Part shown: positions 32,886 through 40,377 of the stretch, piece after piece
Position numbering within the stretch: the stretch's first letter is position 1
How the letters are laid out: the number at the start of each line of letters is the position of its first letter
From: JAAAPF01 sp964481035
Lineage (GTDB): Bacteria > Pseudomonadota > Alphaproteobacteria > Geminicoccales > Geminicoccaceae
DNA length: 42,371 nt
Assembly (NCBI GenBank): GCA_964481035.1
Contig: CAYZSE010000009.1
Location: 1 to 42,371 of the forward strand
Direction of reading: 5' to 3'
Position numbers and translations under genes: made by a program
The notes under the pieces: model-generated
The model's input: only the letters and a program-made list of their open reading frames with translations
Told to the model about the DNA's origin: nothing
Databases searched by the model: none

Positions 32886-33965
32886 ATGTACCGATGCCCG
32901 ACGATGCTCTCTGGCCCGGTAGCGGCCCCGCCGCCGATCCCGTTCCGGCCCCTGCGGCGCGACGGCGACATGCCCTGGGAGGAGGCGATCGAGCGCCACC
33001 TCGACGAGCTCGCCCGCGAGCGCGCGGCGCGGTCTCGTCCTTGGACGCCGGAGGCGATCGGCGCCGCCGTGGCCGATGCCACGGCCCGGCTGGTGGCCCT
33101 GCAGGCCCCCGGTCTCGATCTGCTGGACGAAGGCCGGCTCCACGAGGATCAGCCGCTGCGCGCCGCCGCACGCCTGTTTCGCGGTTTCGAGCTCGAGGCG
33201 GGGCTCGCCGTGCCGCAGCAGTGGATCCCCGAGGCCGCACCGCCGCGGCTCGTGGCGCCGCCCGTGCTGGTCGACGACCGAGCACTCCGTCGACGTTGGC
33301 AAGCGGCCCAGCTTCACACCGAGAAGCCGGTCAAGCTCTCGCTCCTGGGCCCACGCTCGCTCGCCGGCGCGATCGACGACGCCCTGCACGGCACCGACGT
33401 CGATGCCGGGGCCGCGACCCTCGCCGAAGCGCTCAACCCGGGGCTCCGGCAGCTCGCCGAGGCCGGCTGCCCGGCGCTGGAGCTCGTCGAGCCGGCGCTC
33501 CTCGGCGCGGCCCCGGCGGTGACCCCGCGCGGCTTCGAGGCGATCGCCCGGGCGCTCCACAAGGTCCCGCGCGCCACGCGGCGGTGGCTGCGGCTGGTGC
33601 CGGCCGACGCCCGCGAGCCCTGGCTCGGTCCGCCGCCGCCGGCCGTGGCGCTCGCCAACGTGGCACCCATCCTGGCCGACCTGCCGATCGACGGCATCGT
33701 CGTCGAGCCCGCGCGGGCGCATGCCGATGCCGGCGTCCTCGAGCGCTGGCGGCTCGCCATAGCACTCCTCGTCGTCCCGGCCGACGCCGGGCCCGGCTTT
33801 CGCCCCGACGAGGCCGCCGGGCCGTTGATCCGGGCGGCCTCGATCCTGCCGCCGGAGCGCCTCATGGCCGCGGTGGACGGCGGCGGCAGCGCCGTCCGCG
33901 CGCCCTTGGCCGCACGTCTCGCCTGGCTCGACGAGGCCGCCCGGGCCGCCGCGCCGCGGCGGTGA
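32886..33965 (+). CDS. MetE/UROD-fold protein lacking methionine-synthase zinc ligands
   Basis: A 359-residue protein resembling the catalytic barrel of cobalamin-independent methionine synthase: LQAPGLDLLDEGR (about 72-84), KPVKLSLLGPRSLAGAI (147-163), AGCPALELVEPALL (193-206) and PIDGIVVEP (267-275). In MetE a His-x-Cys and a distal Cys hold zinc; here the matching region reads LRLVPADA (235-242), and the only cysteines are Cys4 and Cys195. It therefore should not activate homocysteine as MetE does. Start ATG 32886; the Met at residue 29 is an alternative. Divergent from the pterin-like operon. Confidence 0.7.
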   Translation: MYRCPTMLSGPVAAPPPIPFRPLRRDGDMPWEEAIERHLDELARERAARSRPWTPEAIGAAVADATARLVALQAPGLDLLDEGRLHEDQPLRAAARLFRGFELEAGLAVPQQWIPEAAPPRLVAPPVLVDDRALRRRWQAAQLHTEKPVKLSLLGPRSLAGAIDDALHGTDVDAGAATLAEALNPGLRQLAEAGCPALELVEPALLGAAPAVTPRGFEAIARALHKVPRATRRWLRLVPADAREPWLGPPPPAVALANVAPILADLPIDGIVVEPARAHADAGVLERWRLAIALLVVPADAGPGFRPDEAAGPLIRAASILPPERLMAAVDGGGSAVRAPLAARLAWLDEAARAAAPRR

Positions 33966-34000
33966 ACCCGGACGACCGCGCCAACCTCGGCGACGTGGTC

Positions 34001-34034
34001 GATCGCGAAAGGCCCGACGGGCCTCGCCGCGATC
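34001..34034. terminator. interrupted hairpin between convergent genes
   Basis: Outer arms GATCGCG (34001-34007) and CGCGATC (34028-34034) enclose inner arms AGGCCC and GGGCCT around a 3-base loop. It lies between the MetE-like gene and the convergent lipoprotein gene. No T-tract is present, so intrinsic termination is uncertain. Confidence 0.35.
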
Positions 34035-34066
34035 GGCGTCGGGGGCCCGCCGTCGTGGCGAAGGTC

Positions 34067-34342
34067 TCAGCCGCCGCTGCTGCCGACCGCCACGCCTTGG
34101 TCGAAGGCTTGCTGCTCGGCCTGCTTGTGCAGGTCCCAGAGGGCGCTGCCGGCAAGCCCGGCGGCTGCGCCGATGCCGGCGCCGAGCGCGGCGTTGCCGG
34201 CGATCGCACCGATCGCCGCGCCGCTGGCGGCCCCGGCGGTGGTGCCGGTGAGCAGGCGCTGCTCGGTGTTGCTCAAGCCGGTGCATCCGGCGGTCGCGAA
34301 TACCGCCACCAAGGCTGCGGCGAGGCTGGAACGCTTGGTCAT
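34067..34342 (-). CDS. glycine-zipper lipoprotein
   Basis: A 91-residue exported lipoprotein. The signal ends in FATAGC with Cys20 as the lipid site; then a Gly/Ala-rich zipper (GAASGAAIGAIAGNAALGAG and following) forms a membrane-inserting hairpin, as in OsmB/SlyB-type small lipoproteins. ATG 34342 has AGGAG upstream. Probably an envelope stress or osmotic-response protein; the exact role is unknown. Confidence 0.78.
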   Translation of the reverse strand: MTKRSSLAAALVAVFATAGCTGLSNTEQRLLTGTTAGAASGAAIGAIAGNAALGAGIGAAAGLAGSALWDLHKQAEQQAFDQGVAVGSSGG

Positions 34343-34374
34343 CTCGATTCTCCTGTCGGGAACGAAGCCACGGG

Positions 34375-34779
34375 TCACGAGCAAGGGAAGCGCTCCCGAA
34401 GGAACCGCACGATCGCTTCGGGCGCCTCGACTGTGGCGAATTCCGGGTTCTCCCCCAGCCATGTCACGTACTCGGCGATGACCTCGGAGCGCGGCGGCGC
34501 CGGCTCGGCGGTGCACAGGAACTCGCCGCCGGCGGCGGTGAACAGGAGAAGCGCGTATTGCGCGACGCCGCTGGCGAAGCCGTGGCACATATGGATGGCC
34601 TCGACGTAATAGGGCTCCTCGGGGCCGACGCTGCAGAGCTGTGCCAGGGTCGAGGCGTCCTCGACCACGAAGTCCTCGGGCTCGACCGCCGCCGCCGGGT
34701 CGGCGAGCGAAGCCGCGACCGCCAGCGTCACCCCGATTGCGACCGCCGACGTCCGGCGTCGCCACCCCATCTCGACCAT
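34375..34779 (-). CDS. exported Rap1a/Tai-like protein
   Basis: A 134-residue periplasmic protein. After a signal peptide (hydrophobic AVAIGVTLAVAASLA, cleavage near AAAVEP) the mature part has DASTLAQLC, YYVEAIHMCHGFASGVAQY, a third Cys in EFLC, and PEAIVRFLRERFPC at the end. This four-Cys pattern is that of Rap1a/Tai proteins, first known as immunity proteins to type VI amidase effectors but widespread without effectors. No effector or type VI gene is here. Strong AGGAGG ribosome binding site before ATG 34779. Confidence 0.72.
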   Translation of the reverse strand: MVEMGWRRRTSAVAIGVTLAVAASLADPAAAVEPEDFVVEDASTLAQLCSVGPEEPYYVEAIHMCHGFASGVAQYALLLFTAAGGEFLCTAEPAPPRSEVIAEYVTWLGENPEFATVEAPEAIVRFLRERFPCS

Positions 34780-34994
34780 GAAATTTTCCTCCTGGTGCAC
34801 AGCAGCAAGCACATCGAGAACGGCAGTGCCGTCAAGCCCGCGCGTCGGCCCTACCCAAAAAAGCTTAGCGGTCCGGTGAAACGGCAATCGCGGCGCTCGG
34901 CGAAGGGCGGGCGCCCCCCGCTCCGGTCCGGCCGCGGCCACCCTCCAGGTGCATGTGCCGCGGCGGTGCGAGGCCCACGGGAGCGCGCGGCCGC

Positions 34995-35450
34995 TCACGC
35001 CCAGGCCAAGAAGAGCCCCGCCTCGCCGGGCACGCCGCCCGGGTAGTTGAGAATGCGCGCGTGCAGCTTGTAGCCGAGCGGAGCCGCGCGTTCCTCGAAG
35101 AGCGCGTAGAAGTCGGCGGCCTTGCCGCGCAGGCTCTTCGGCCACTCGGGGTCGGCGTTGTTGATCGCACGGCCCTTGTCGCCGAGCAGGTTGGCGGGAA
35201 AGCGCAAGACCTCGATCTCGAGCTGGCCGTTCTCGATCGCCACCGCGACCCGGTGGCGGATCCGCTCGAGGTCGTCGGCGGTCACCCGACCCTCGAGGAA
35301 CTCGCGCACCTGCGCCATGTGCTCCTCCTCGAGCGCCCGGCGCTTCTTATCGGTCTCCTCGATCTTGGCGAGCTCGATCTCGGCCATCCGCCGGCGCAGA
35401 TCGGCCGCCGACATCCGCTGTGGTGGTGGCAGGTCGTCGTGGGTCGCCAT
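34995..35450 (-). CDS. hypothetical protein with N-terminal coiled coil
   Basis: A 151-residue soluble protein that I do not recognise. The first about 60 residues are highly charged and likely helical (DLRRRMAEIELAKIEETDKK), the rest is a small alpha/beta domain with LEIEVLRFPANLLGDKGRAI and YKLHARILNYPGG. No signal peptide or membrane helix. ATG 35450 has GGGAG 9 bp upstream; a TTG one codon earlier is possible. Regular codon use and good spacing support a real gene. Confidence 0.7.
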   Translation of the reverse strand: MATHDDLPPPQRMSAADLRRRMAEIELAKIEETDKKRRALEEEHMAQVREFLEGRVTADDLERIRHRVAVAIENGQLEIEVLRFPANLLGDKGRAINNADPEWPKSLRGKAADFYALFEERAAPLGYKLHARILNYPGGVPGEAGLFLAWA

Positions 35451-35757
35451 CAACGTGTCTCCCGAGGCTTGGGGGATACCCGCAGGCCGTTAATCTACAT
35501 CGCTATTGTGCGCAATCCCATAGAACTCGTGTTGCCGGCGACCAAGCGTCCGGCGCAATCGCGGCCTCCGACCAGGGCGTCGCCGTCGTGCTCGTCGTTG
35601 CTCCCGCGGACTGGCGGTGGGCGGGTTGAAGGTAGAGAGCCGAAGACGGCCGCCTCGGTTCTCGCAGAGCCGGCGTGGCGAGGTCGCGCCGGTGCTTCAG
35701 ATCCGCAGACGACCTAGGCCCCCACGTCACCCCGACGCGGTCCGCGCCCTCCCCCCG
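35451..35757. other. intergenic stretch without recognisable gene
   Basis: About 307 bp between the hypothetical gene and the gpsA stop. ATTGTGCGCAAT (near 35514-35525) is a near-palindrome. I see no protein-coding evidence and no clear promoter. Confidence 0.5.
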
Positions 35758-36702
35758 CTAGACCGACGCCTCGCGGCCGAGCGGCCGTTCCAGGAGGGTA
35801 TCGATGGCGGAGGCGAGCTCGAGGCGCCCGGCGAGCACGGCGTCCAGGGCCTCGGCGATGGGCATCTCGACGCCGCGGACGTGGGCGAGTTGCGGCAGGA
35901 GACGCGCCGTGTGCCGGCCTTCGGCGAGCCCGACCTCCGCCTCGGCCTCGTCCGCCGTGCGGCCCTCGGCCACGGTCATGCCGAAGCGGAAGTTGCGCGA
36001 GTGCGGCCCGGCGCACGTCAAAAAGAGGTCGCCGAGGCCGGCGAGGCCCATGAGCGAGGTGGGCTTGCCGCCCATGACGGCGTTGAGCCGGGCCATCTCG
36101 GCGAGCCCGCGGGTGGCGAGGGCGGCTTCCGCGTTGGCGCCGAGCCCGAGGCCGCGGGCCATGCCGCAGGCGATCGCGACGACGTTCTTGGCGGCACCCC
36201 CGATCTGCACGCCGACCGGGTCGTCGCTCAGATACGGGCGAAAATGGGGGGTGTGCAGCGCGTGGGCGAGCCACTCGGCGCGGGGCAGGTCGACCGGCCG
36301 GGCGGCGAGGCTGACCGCCGTCGGATGATCGGCGACAACCTCGTCGGCGAAGCTCGGCCCCGACAGCGCCATGACCACCTGCGCCGGTGCCGCGGCGTGC
36401 ACGGCCTCGCTCAGGAGCCGCGGGCCCGTGTCGTCGAGCCCCTTGGCGCAGATGACGAGCGGGACCAGCGGGTCGAGCCGAGGGGCGAGCGCCGTCATCG
36501 CAGCGGCGACGGCGGCGGCCTTGACGACGAGCAGGACCGCCTCGCCCGAAGGCGCGGTGTCGGCGAGCGCCGCCACCTCGAAGCCGGCCTCGAGCCGCCG
36601 GGCCCGCCGGCCGAGGAGCTGGACGTCGAGCCCGGCGCGCCGGGCCTGGACGGCGAGCGCCGTTCCCCAGGTCCCGGGCCCGACGATGGTGAGCGTGCGC
36701 AC
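35758..36702 (-). CDS. gpsA: glycerol-3-phosphate dehydrogenase [NAD(P)+]
   Basis: A 314-residue GpsA that reduces dihydroxyacetone phosphate to sn-glycerol 3-phosphate for phospholipid synthesis. Motifs: nucleotide-binding GPGTWGTALAV (usually GAGAWGTAL, so one Ala is Pro here), LSGPSFADEVV, the catalytic Lys in GGAAKNVVAIACGMARGLGLG, GLAEMARL and GLAGLGDLFLTC. Length is slightly short (about 330 typical). It follows the alpha/beta hydrolase by 7 bp on the same strand. Confidence 0.95.
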   Translation of the reverse strand: MRTLTIVGPGTWGTALAVQARRAGLDVQLLGRRARRLEAGFEVAALADTAPSGEAVLLVVKAAAVAAAMTALAPRLDPLVPLVICAKGLDDTGPRLLSEAVHAAAPAQVVMALSGPSFADEVVADHPTAVSLAARPVDLPRAEWLAHALHTPHFRPYLSDDPVGVQIGGAAKNVVAIACGMARGLGLGANAEAALATRGLAEMARLNAVMGGKPTSLMGLAGLGDLFLTCAGPHSRNFRFGMTVAEGRTADEAEAEVGLAEGRHTARLLPQLAHVRGVEMPIAEALDAVLAGRLELASAIDTLLERPLGREASV

Positions 36703-36709
36703 GCGGTCC

Positions 36710-37417
36710 TCAGCGGTCGTAGGCGAGCCAGTCGCGCAGGAGCGCGGTCACCGCCACCGGCTGCTCGAGCGCCGAGAGATGCCCGCACTGCTCGACCACG
36801 GCGAGACGCGCGCCGGGGATGGCGTCGGCCAAGGCCGCGTGCTGGGCGGGCGGGGTGAGCGCGTCGTCGCGCCCGCAGACGACGAGGGTCGGGCACGCGA
36901 TCGCGGCGAGGCCGGGCACGCCGTCGGGTCGGTCCATGATCGCGCGCTGCTGGGCGACGTAGCGCTCGGGGCCGACGGCGAGCGCCATCGCCCGGGTGAC
37001 CTCGCGCAGCCGCGGGTCGTTGAAACCGGCCGGGCCCAAGAGCACCGGCAGCCGCGTCTCGATGTGCGCGGCGAGGCCGTCGGCCTCGATCTCGGCGATC
37101 GCCTGCGCGCGTCCGGCGGCGACCTCCGACGGGTCGAGATTGGGCTTGGTATCGAGGAGCGCCAGCTTGGCGACCCGCGCCGGCGCCCGGCGCTGAATCT
37201 CCAGCGCGACGTAGCCGCCCATGGAGAGGCCGGCGAGGGCGAAGCGCGCGGGCGCCGCGTCGAGGATCGCCTCGGCGATGCGGCTCATCTCGGGCGCCGC
37301 GGGCACGCCCGCGAAGCGCGCCTCGGCGACCTCGCGCAGGTGGGTGAGCTGGTGCTCGAACAGGCGCTCGTCGCAGCCGAGGCCGGGAACGAGCAGGAGC
37401 GGCAGGCGGTCGGTCAA
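36710..37417 (-). CDS. alpha/beta hydrolase
   Basis: A 235-residue alpha/beta-fold hydrolase. LLLVPGLGCDERLF forms the oxyanion region, GLSMGGYVAL holds the nucleophile Ser, VCGRDDALTPP the acid and QCGHLSALEQP the His. Substrate unknown; esterase or lipase-type activity on a small metabolite is usual for this size. The start ATG shares 4 bp with the Xre-regulator stop, and gpsA follows after 7 bp, so these three genes form one operon. Confidence 0.85.
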   Translation of the reverse strand: MTDRLPLLLVPGLGCDERLFEHQLTHLREVAEARFAGVPAAPEMSRIAEAILDAAPARFALAGLSMGGYVALEIQRRAPARVAKLALLDTKPNLDPSEVAAGRAQAIAEIEADGLAAHIETRLPVLLGPAGFNDPRLREVTRAMALAVGPERYVAQQRAIMDRPDGVPGLAAIACPTLVVCGRDDALTPPAQHAALADAIPGARLAVVEQCGHLSALEQPVAVTALLRDWLAYDR

Positions 37418-37830
37418 GGCTGGCGGTCTCCCGGTTCGTGGTGGCCGTCCTCGCGCTCGAGAACGGCGCGCATCAACCCGGCGAGCGCGGTTCGCACGCT
37501 CGGGTTGCGGATGCGATGATATTGGCGCGCGATCTCGATCGCCGGGCGGTCGTGCCCGCCGTGGTCGAGCGCGTCATCGGGCCAGGCGAGATCGACGAAG
37601 AAATAGCCCGGTGCGACGTCGAGCCGGAGGGCGAGCTCGTACAAGCGCGACGCGCTGATGCGATTGGCACCGCGCTCGTATTTCTGGACCTGCTGGTAGG
37701 AGATCTTGAGCCGGCAAGCGAGCTGGTCCTGGGTCAGGCCCAGCTCGACGCGGCGCCGGCGGATACGCTCGCCGATGGCCCGGTCGATGTGGCGATTGTC
37801 CTCACCGCTGCCCCCGTGACCGCTGCCCAT
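37414..37830 (-). CDS. Xre family helix-turn-helix regulator
   Basis: A 138-residue DNA-binding protein with an N-terminal HTH: IGERIRRRRVELGLTQDQLA, then KISYQQVQKYERGANRISAS. The C-terminal part has no recognised ligand-binding domain. ATG 37830 is preceded by GGGAG at good spacing; an in-frame TTG at 37890 would add 20 residues. This type is common in alphaproteobacteria; targets unknown. It lies divergent from bamD, 79 bp apart. Confidence 0.82.
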   Translation of the reverse strand: MGSGHGGSGEDNRHIDRAIGERIRRRRVELGLTQDQLACRLKISYQQVQKYERGANRISASRLYELALRLDVAPGYFFVDLAWPDDALDHGGHDRPAIEIARQYHRIRNPSVRTALAGLMRAVLEREDGHHEPGDRQP

Positions 37831-37909
37831 GCCGTCGCTCCCAGACGGCTGGTCGCTGGCCCAGCCGTCGGCTAAGTAGGCATCATACAAACGAGGTCCG
37901 AGCGCAACC

Positions 37910-38695
37910 GTGGTTGATCCGATCCGTCCCGCCGTCCGTGCCGCCGCCCTCCTCGCCGGCCTCCTCGTCGCCGGCTGCGGCGCCGGCAGCGACGCGCCGC
38001 CCGAGTATGTCGAGCGTCCCGTGGAGCAGCTCTACAACACCGCCCAGGACCTGCTCGACGAGGGCGAGTTCACCGACGCCGCGGTCGCCTTCGAGGAGGT
38101 CGAGCGCCAGCATCCCTATTCGACCTGGGCCACGCGCTCGATGTTCATGGCGGCCTACGCCTACTACGAGGCGCAGCGCTACGACGACGCCATCATCGCC
38201 GCCGAGCGCTTCATCGAGTGGAACGCCGGCAGCGAGAACGTGCCCTACGCCCAGTACCTGATCGGCATGAGCTACTACGAGCGCATCTCGGACGTCGGCC
38301 GCGACCAGAAGATGACCGACGAGGCGCGGGCGGCCTTCACCGAGCTGGTCCGCCGCTATCCGCGCACGCCCTATGCGCGCGACGCCGAGCTCAAGCTCGA
38401 CCTCATCCGCGACCACCTCGCGGGCAAGGAGATGGAGGTCGGCCGCTTCTACTTGAAGCGCAAGGACTACGTCGCCGCCATAAACCGCTTCAACCGCGTC
38501 GTCGAGGAGTACCAGACGACGACCCACGTGCCCGAGGCGCTGCACCGGCTGGTCGAGGCCTACATGGCGCTGGGCGTGCGCGAGGAGGCGGTCGAGAACG
38601 CCTCGATCCTCGGCTACAACTACCCGGGCAGCGTCTGGTACGAGCGGACCTACGCGCTCGTCACCGACCCGAGCCTGCCGCCCTTGCGCGGCTGA
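37910..38695 (+). CDS. bamD: outer membrane assembly lipoprotein BamD
   Basis: A 261-residue lipoprotein of the BAM complex that inserts beta-barrel proteins into the outer membrane. The signal ends in LLVAGC with Cys23 lipidated. Tetratricopeptide repeats follow: YNTAQDLLDEGEFTDAAVAF, FMAAYAYYEAQRYDDAIIAA and the later RFYLKRKDYVAAINRF. Start is GTG 37910, directly before the signal. It begins the bamD-recN-ligA series, a conserved order in alphaproteobacteria. Confidence 0.93.
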   Translation: MVDPIRPAVRAAALLAGLLVAGCGAGSDAPPEYVERPVEQLYNTAQDLLDEGEFTDAAVAFEEVERQHPYSTWATRSMFMAAYAYYEAQRYDDAIIAAERFIEWNAGSENVPYAQYLIGMSYYERISDVGRDQKMTDEARAAFTELVRRYPRTPYARDAELKLDLIRDHLAGKEMEVGRFYLKRKDYVAAINRFNRVVEEYQTTTHVPEALHRLVEAYMALGVREEAVENASILGYNYPGSVWYERTYALVTDPSLPPLRG

Positions 38696-38707
38696 GCCCC
38701 ACCTCGG

Positions 38708-40375
38708 ATGCTCCAGGCGCTCGCCATCCGCGACGTCGTCATCATCGAGCGGCTCGATCTCGTCTTCGGCGGGCGGCTGGCGGTGCTCACCGGCGAGACC
38801 GGCGCCGGCAAGTCGATCCTCCTCGATGCGCTCGGCCTCGCCTGCGGCGGCCGCGCCGAGCGCGCGCTGGTCCGCGCCGGGGCCGAGCGCGCCCAGGTCA
38901 CCGCCGAGTTCGCCGTCCCCGCCGCCCACCCGGCGCGCGCGCGCCTCGATGAAGCCGGGTTGGACGCCACCGACGAAAACCTGGTCCTGCGCCGGATCCT
39001 CCAGGTCGATGGCCGGTCACGCGCGTTCGTCAACGACCAGTCGGTGACGACCGCGCTCTTGAAGGAGCTGGGCGCCCTGCTGTTGGAGGTGCACGGCCAG
39101 CACGACCAGCAGGGCCTCGCCGACCGCGCCGTCCAGCGCGACCTCCTCGATGCCCACGGCGGCCACGAGCACCTGCGCGCCGCCGTGGCCGCGGCGCACT
39201 TCGCGGCGAGCGAGGCCGCGGCCGCCCGCGACGCGCTCCGGGCCGAGGTCGAGGCGGCGGCCCGCGAGGAGGCCTATCTCCGCCACCGCCTCGCCGAGCT
39301 CGAGGAGCTGGCCCCCGAGGCCGGCGAGGAGGAAGCCCTCGCCGAGCGCCGCCACCGCCTCTTGGCCCAGGGCAAGCTCCAGGCCGGGCTCGACGAGGCC
39401 GAGAGCGCGCTCGCGGGCCACGGCGGTGCGCGCGAGCAGATCATCCGCGCCGAGCGCGCCCTCGAGCGCCTCGCGGCCCAGGCACGAGACCTGTTCGAGC
39501 CGGCGCTCGCCGCCCTCGACCGCGCCCGGCTCGAGCTCGACGAGAGCGAGGCGGCCCTCGCCGACGCGGCCGAGCGCATGGCCGGCGAGGGCAACGACGT
39601 CGAGGCCGTCGAGGCGCGCCTGTTCGCCCTCAAGGACGCCGCGAGGAAGCACCGCACGACCACGGACGGCCTCGGCCCCCTGCTCGACGAGACCCGCCGC
39701 CTGCTCACCGGCCTGGAGGACGCCACAGGCGCGCTCGACCGCGCCGAGCGCCGTGTCGGCGAGACCGGCGCGGCCTTGACCGCGGCCGTGACGGCGCTGC
39801 GCGAAGCGCGGCTGAAAGCCGCCGAGCGCCTGGCGAAAGCGGTGATGCGCGAGCTGCCGCCCCTCAAGCTCGACCGCGTTCGGTTCGAGGCCGCCGTGAC
39901 GCCGCTCGCAGCCGACGCCTGGGGGCCGGCGGGCGGCGACCGCGTCGAGTTCCTCGTCGCCACCAACCCCGGCCAGCCCGCGGGCCCGCTCGGCCGCATC
40001 GCGTCGGGCGGCGAGCTGTCGCGCATCATGCTCGCGATCAAGGTCGTCCTCGCCCGGCTCGGCACCGTGCCGACGCTCGTCTTCGACGAGATCGACGCCG
40101 GCATCGGCGGGGCCACGGCCGATGCCGTCGGCGAGCGTCTCGCCCGGCTCGGCGCCGAGCGCCAGGTCCTGGTGGTCACCCACGCGCCGCAGGTCGCCGC
40201 CCGCGCGCACCACCACCTGCGGGTCGCCAAGGTCGGCAAGAAGCAGGTCCGCGTCGAGGTCGAGGTGCTCGAGGGTGCCGCCCGCGAGGAGGAGATCGCC
40301 CGCATGCTCGCCGGCGCCGAGATCACCGCCGCCGCCCGTGCCGCCGCCCAGAGCCTCTTGGCCGCGGAGGGCTAG
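38708..40375 (+). CDS. recN: DNA repair protein RecN
   Basis: A 555-residue SMC-like ATPase for double-strand-break repair. Walker A GETGAGKS at residues 29-36, long Ala/Glu/Arg-rich coiled coils in the middle (about 150-370), the ABC-type signature SGGELSRIMLAIK and Walker B LVFDEIDAGIGGATA, then VVTHAPQVAARA. Length is normal. It follows bamD by 12 bp and ends 2 bp before ligA. Confidence 0.95.
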   Translation: MLQALAIRDVVIIERLDLVFGGRLAVLTGETGAGKSILLDALGLACGGRAERALVRAGAERAQVTAEFAVPAAHPARARLDEAGLDATDENLVLRRILQVDGRSRAFVNDQSVTTALLKELGALLLEVHGQHDQQGLADRAVQRDLLDAHGGHEHLRAAVAAAHFAASEAAAARDALRAEVEAAAREEAYLRHRLAELEELAPEAGEEEALAERRHRLLAQGKLQAGLDEAESALAGHGGAREQIIRAERALERLAAQARDLFEPALAALDRARLELDESEAALADAAERMAGEGNDVEAVEARLFALKDAARKHRTTTDGLGPLLDETRRLLTGLEDATGALDRAERRVGETGAALTAAVTALREARLKAAERLAKAVMRELPPLKLDRVRFEAAVTPLAADAWGPAGGDRVEFLVATNPGQPAGPLGRIASGGELSRIMLAIKVVLARLGTVPTLVFDEIDAGIGGATADAVGERLARLGAERQVLVVTHAPQVAARAHHHLRVAKVGKKQVRVEVEVLEGAAREEEIARMLAGAEITAAARAAAQSLLAAEG

Positions 40376-40377
40376 AG

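Noticed and set aside
34375..35145. Longer form of the Rap1a-like protein starting at 35145
   Set aside because: It would remove the signal peptide and ignore the AGGAGG site before ATG 34779.
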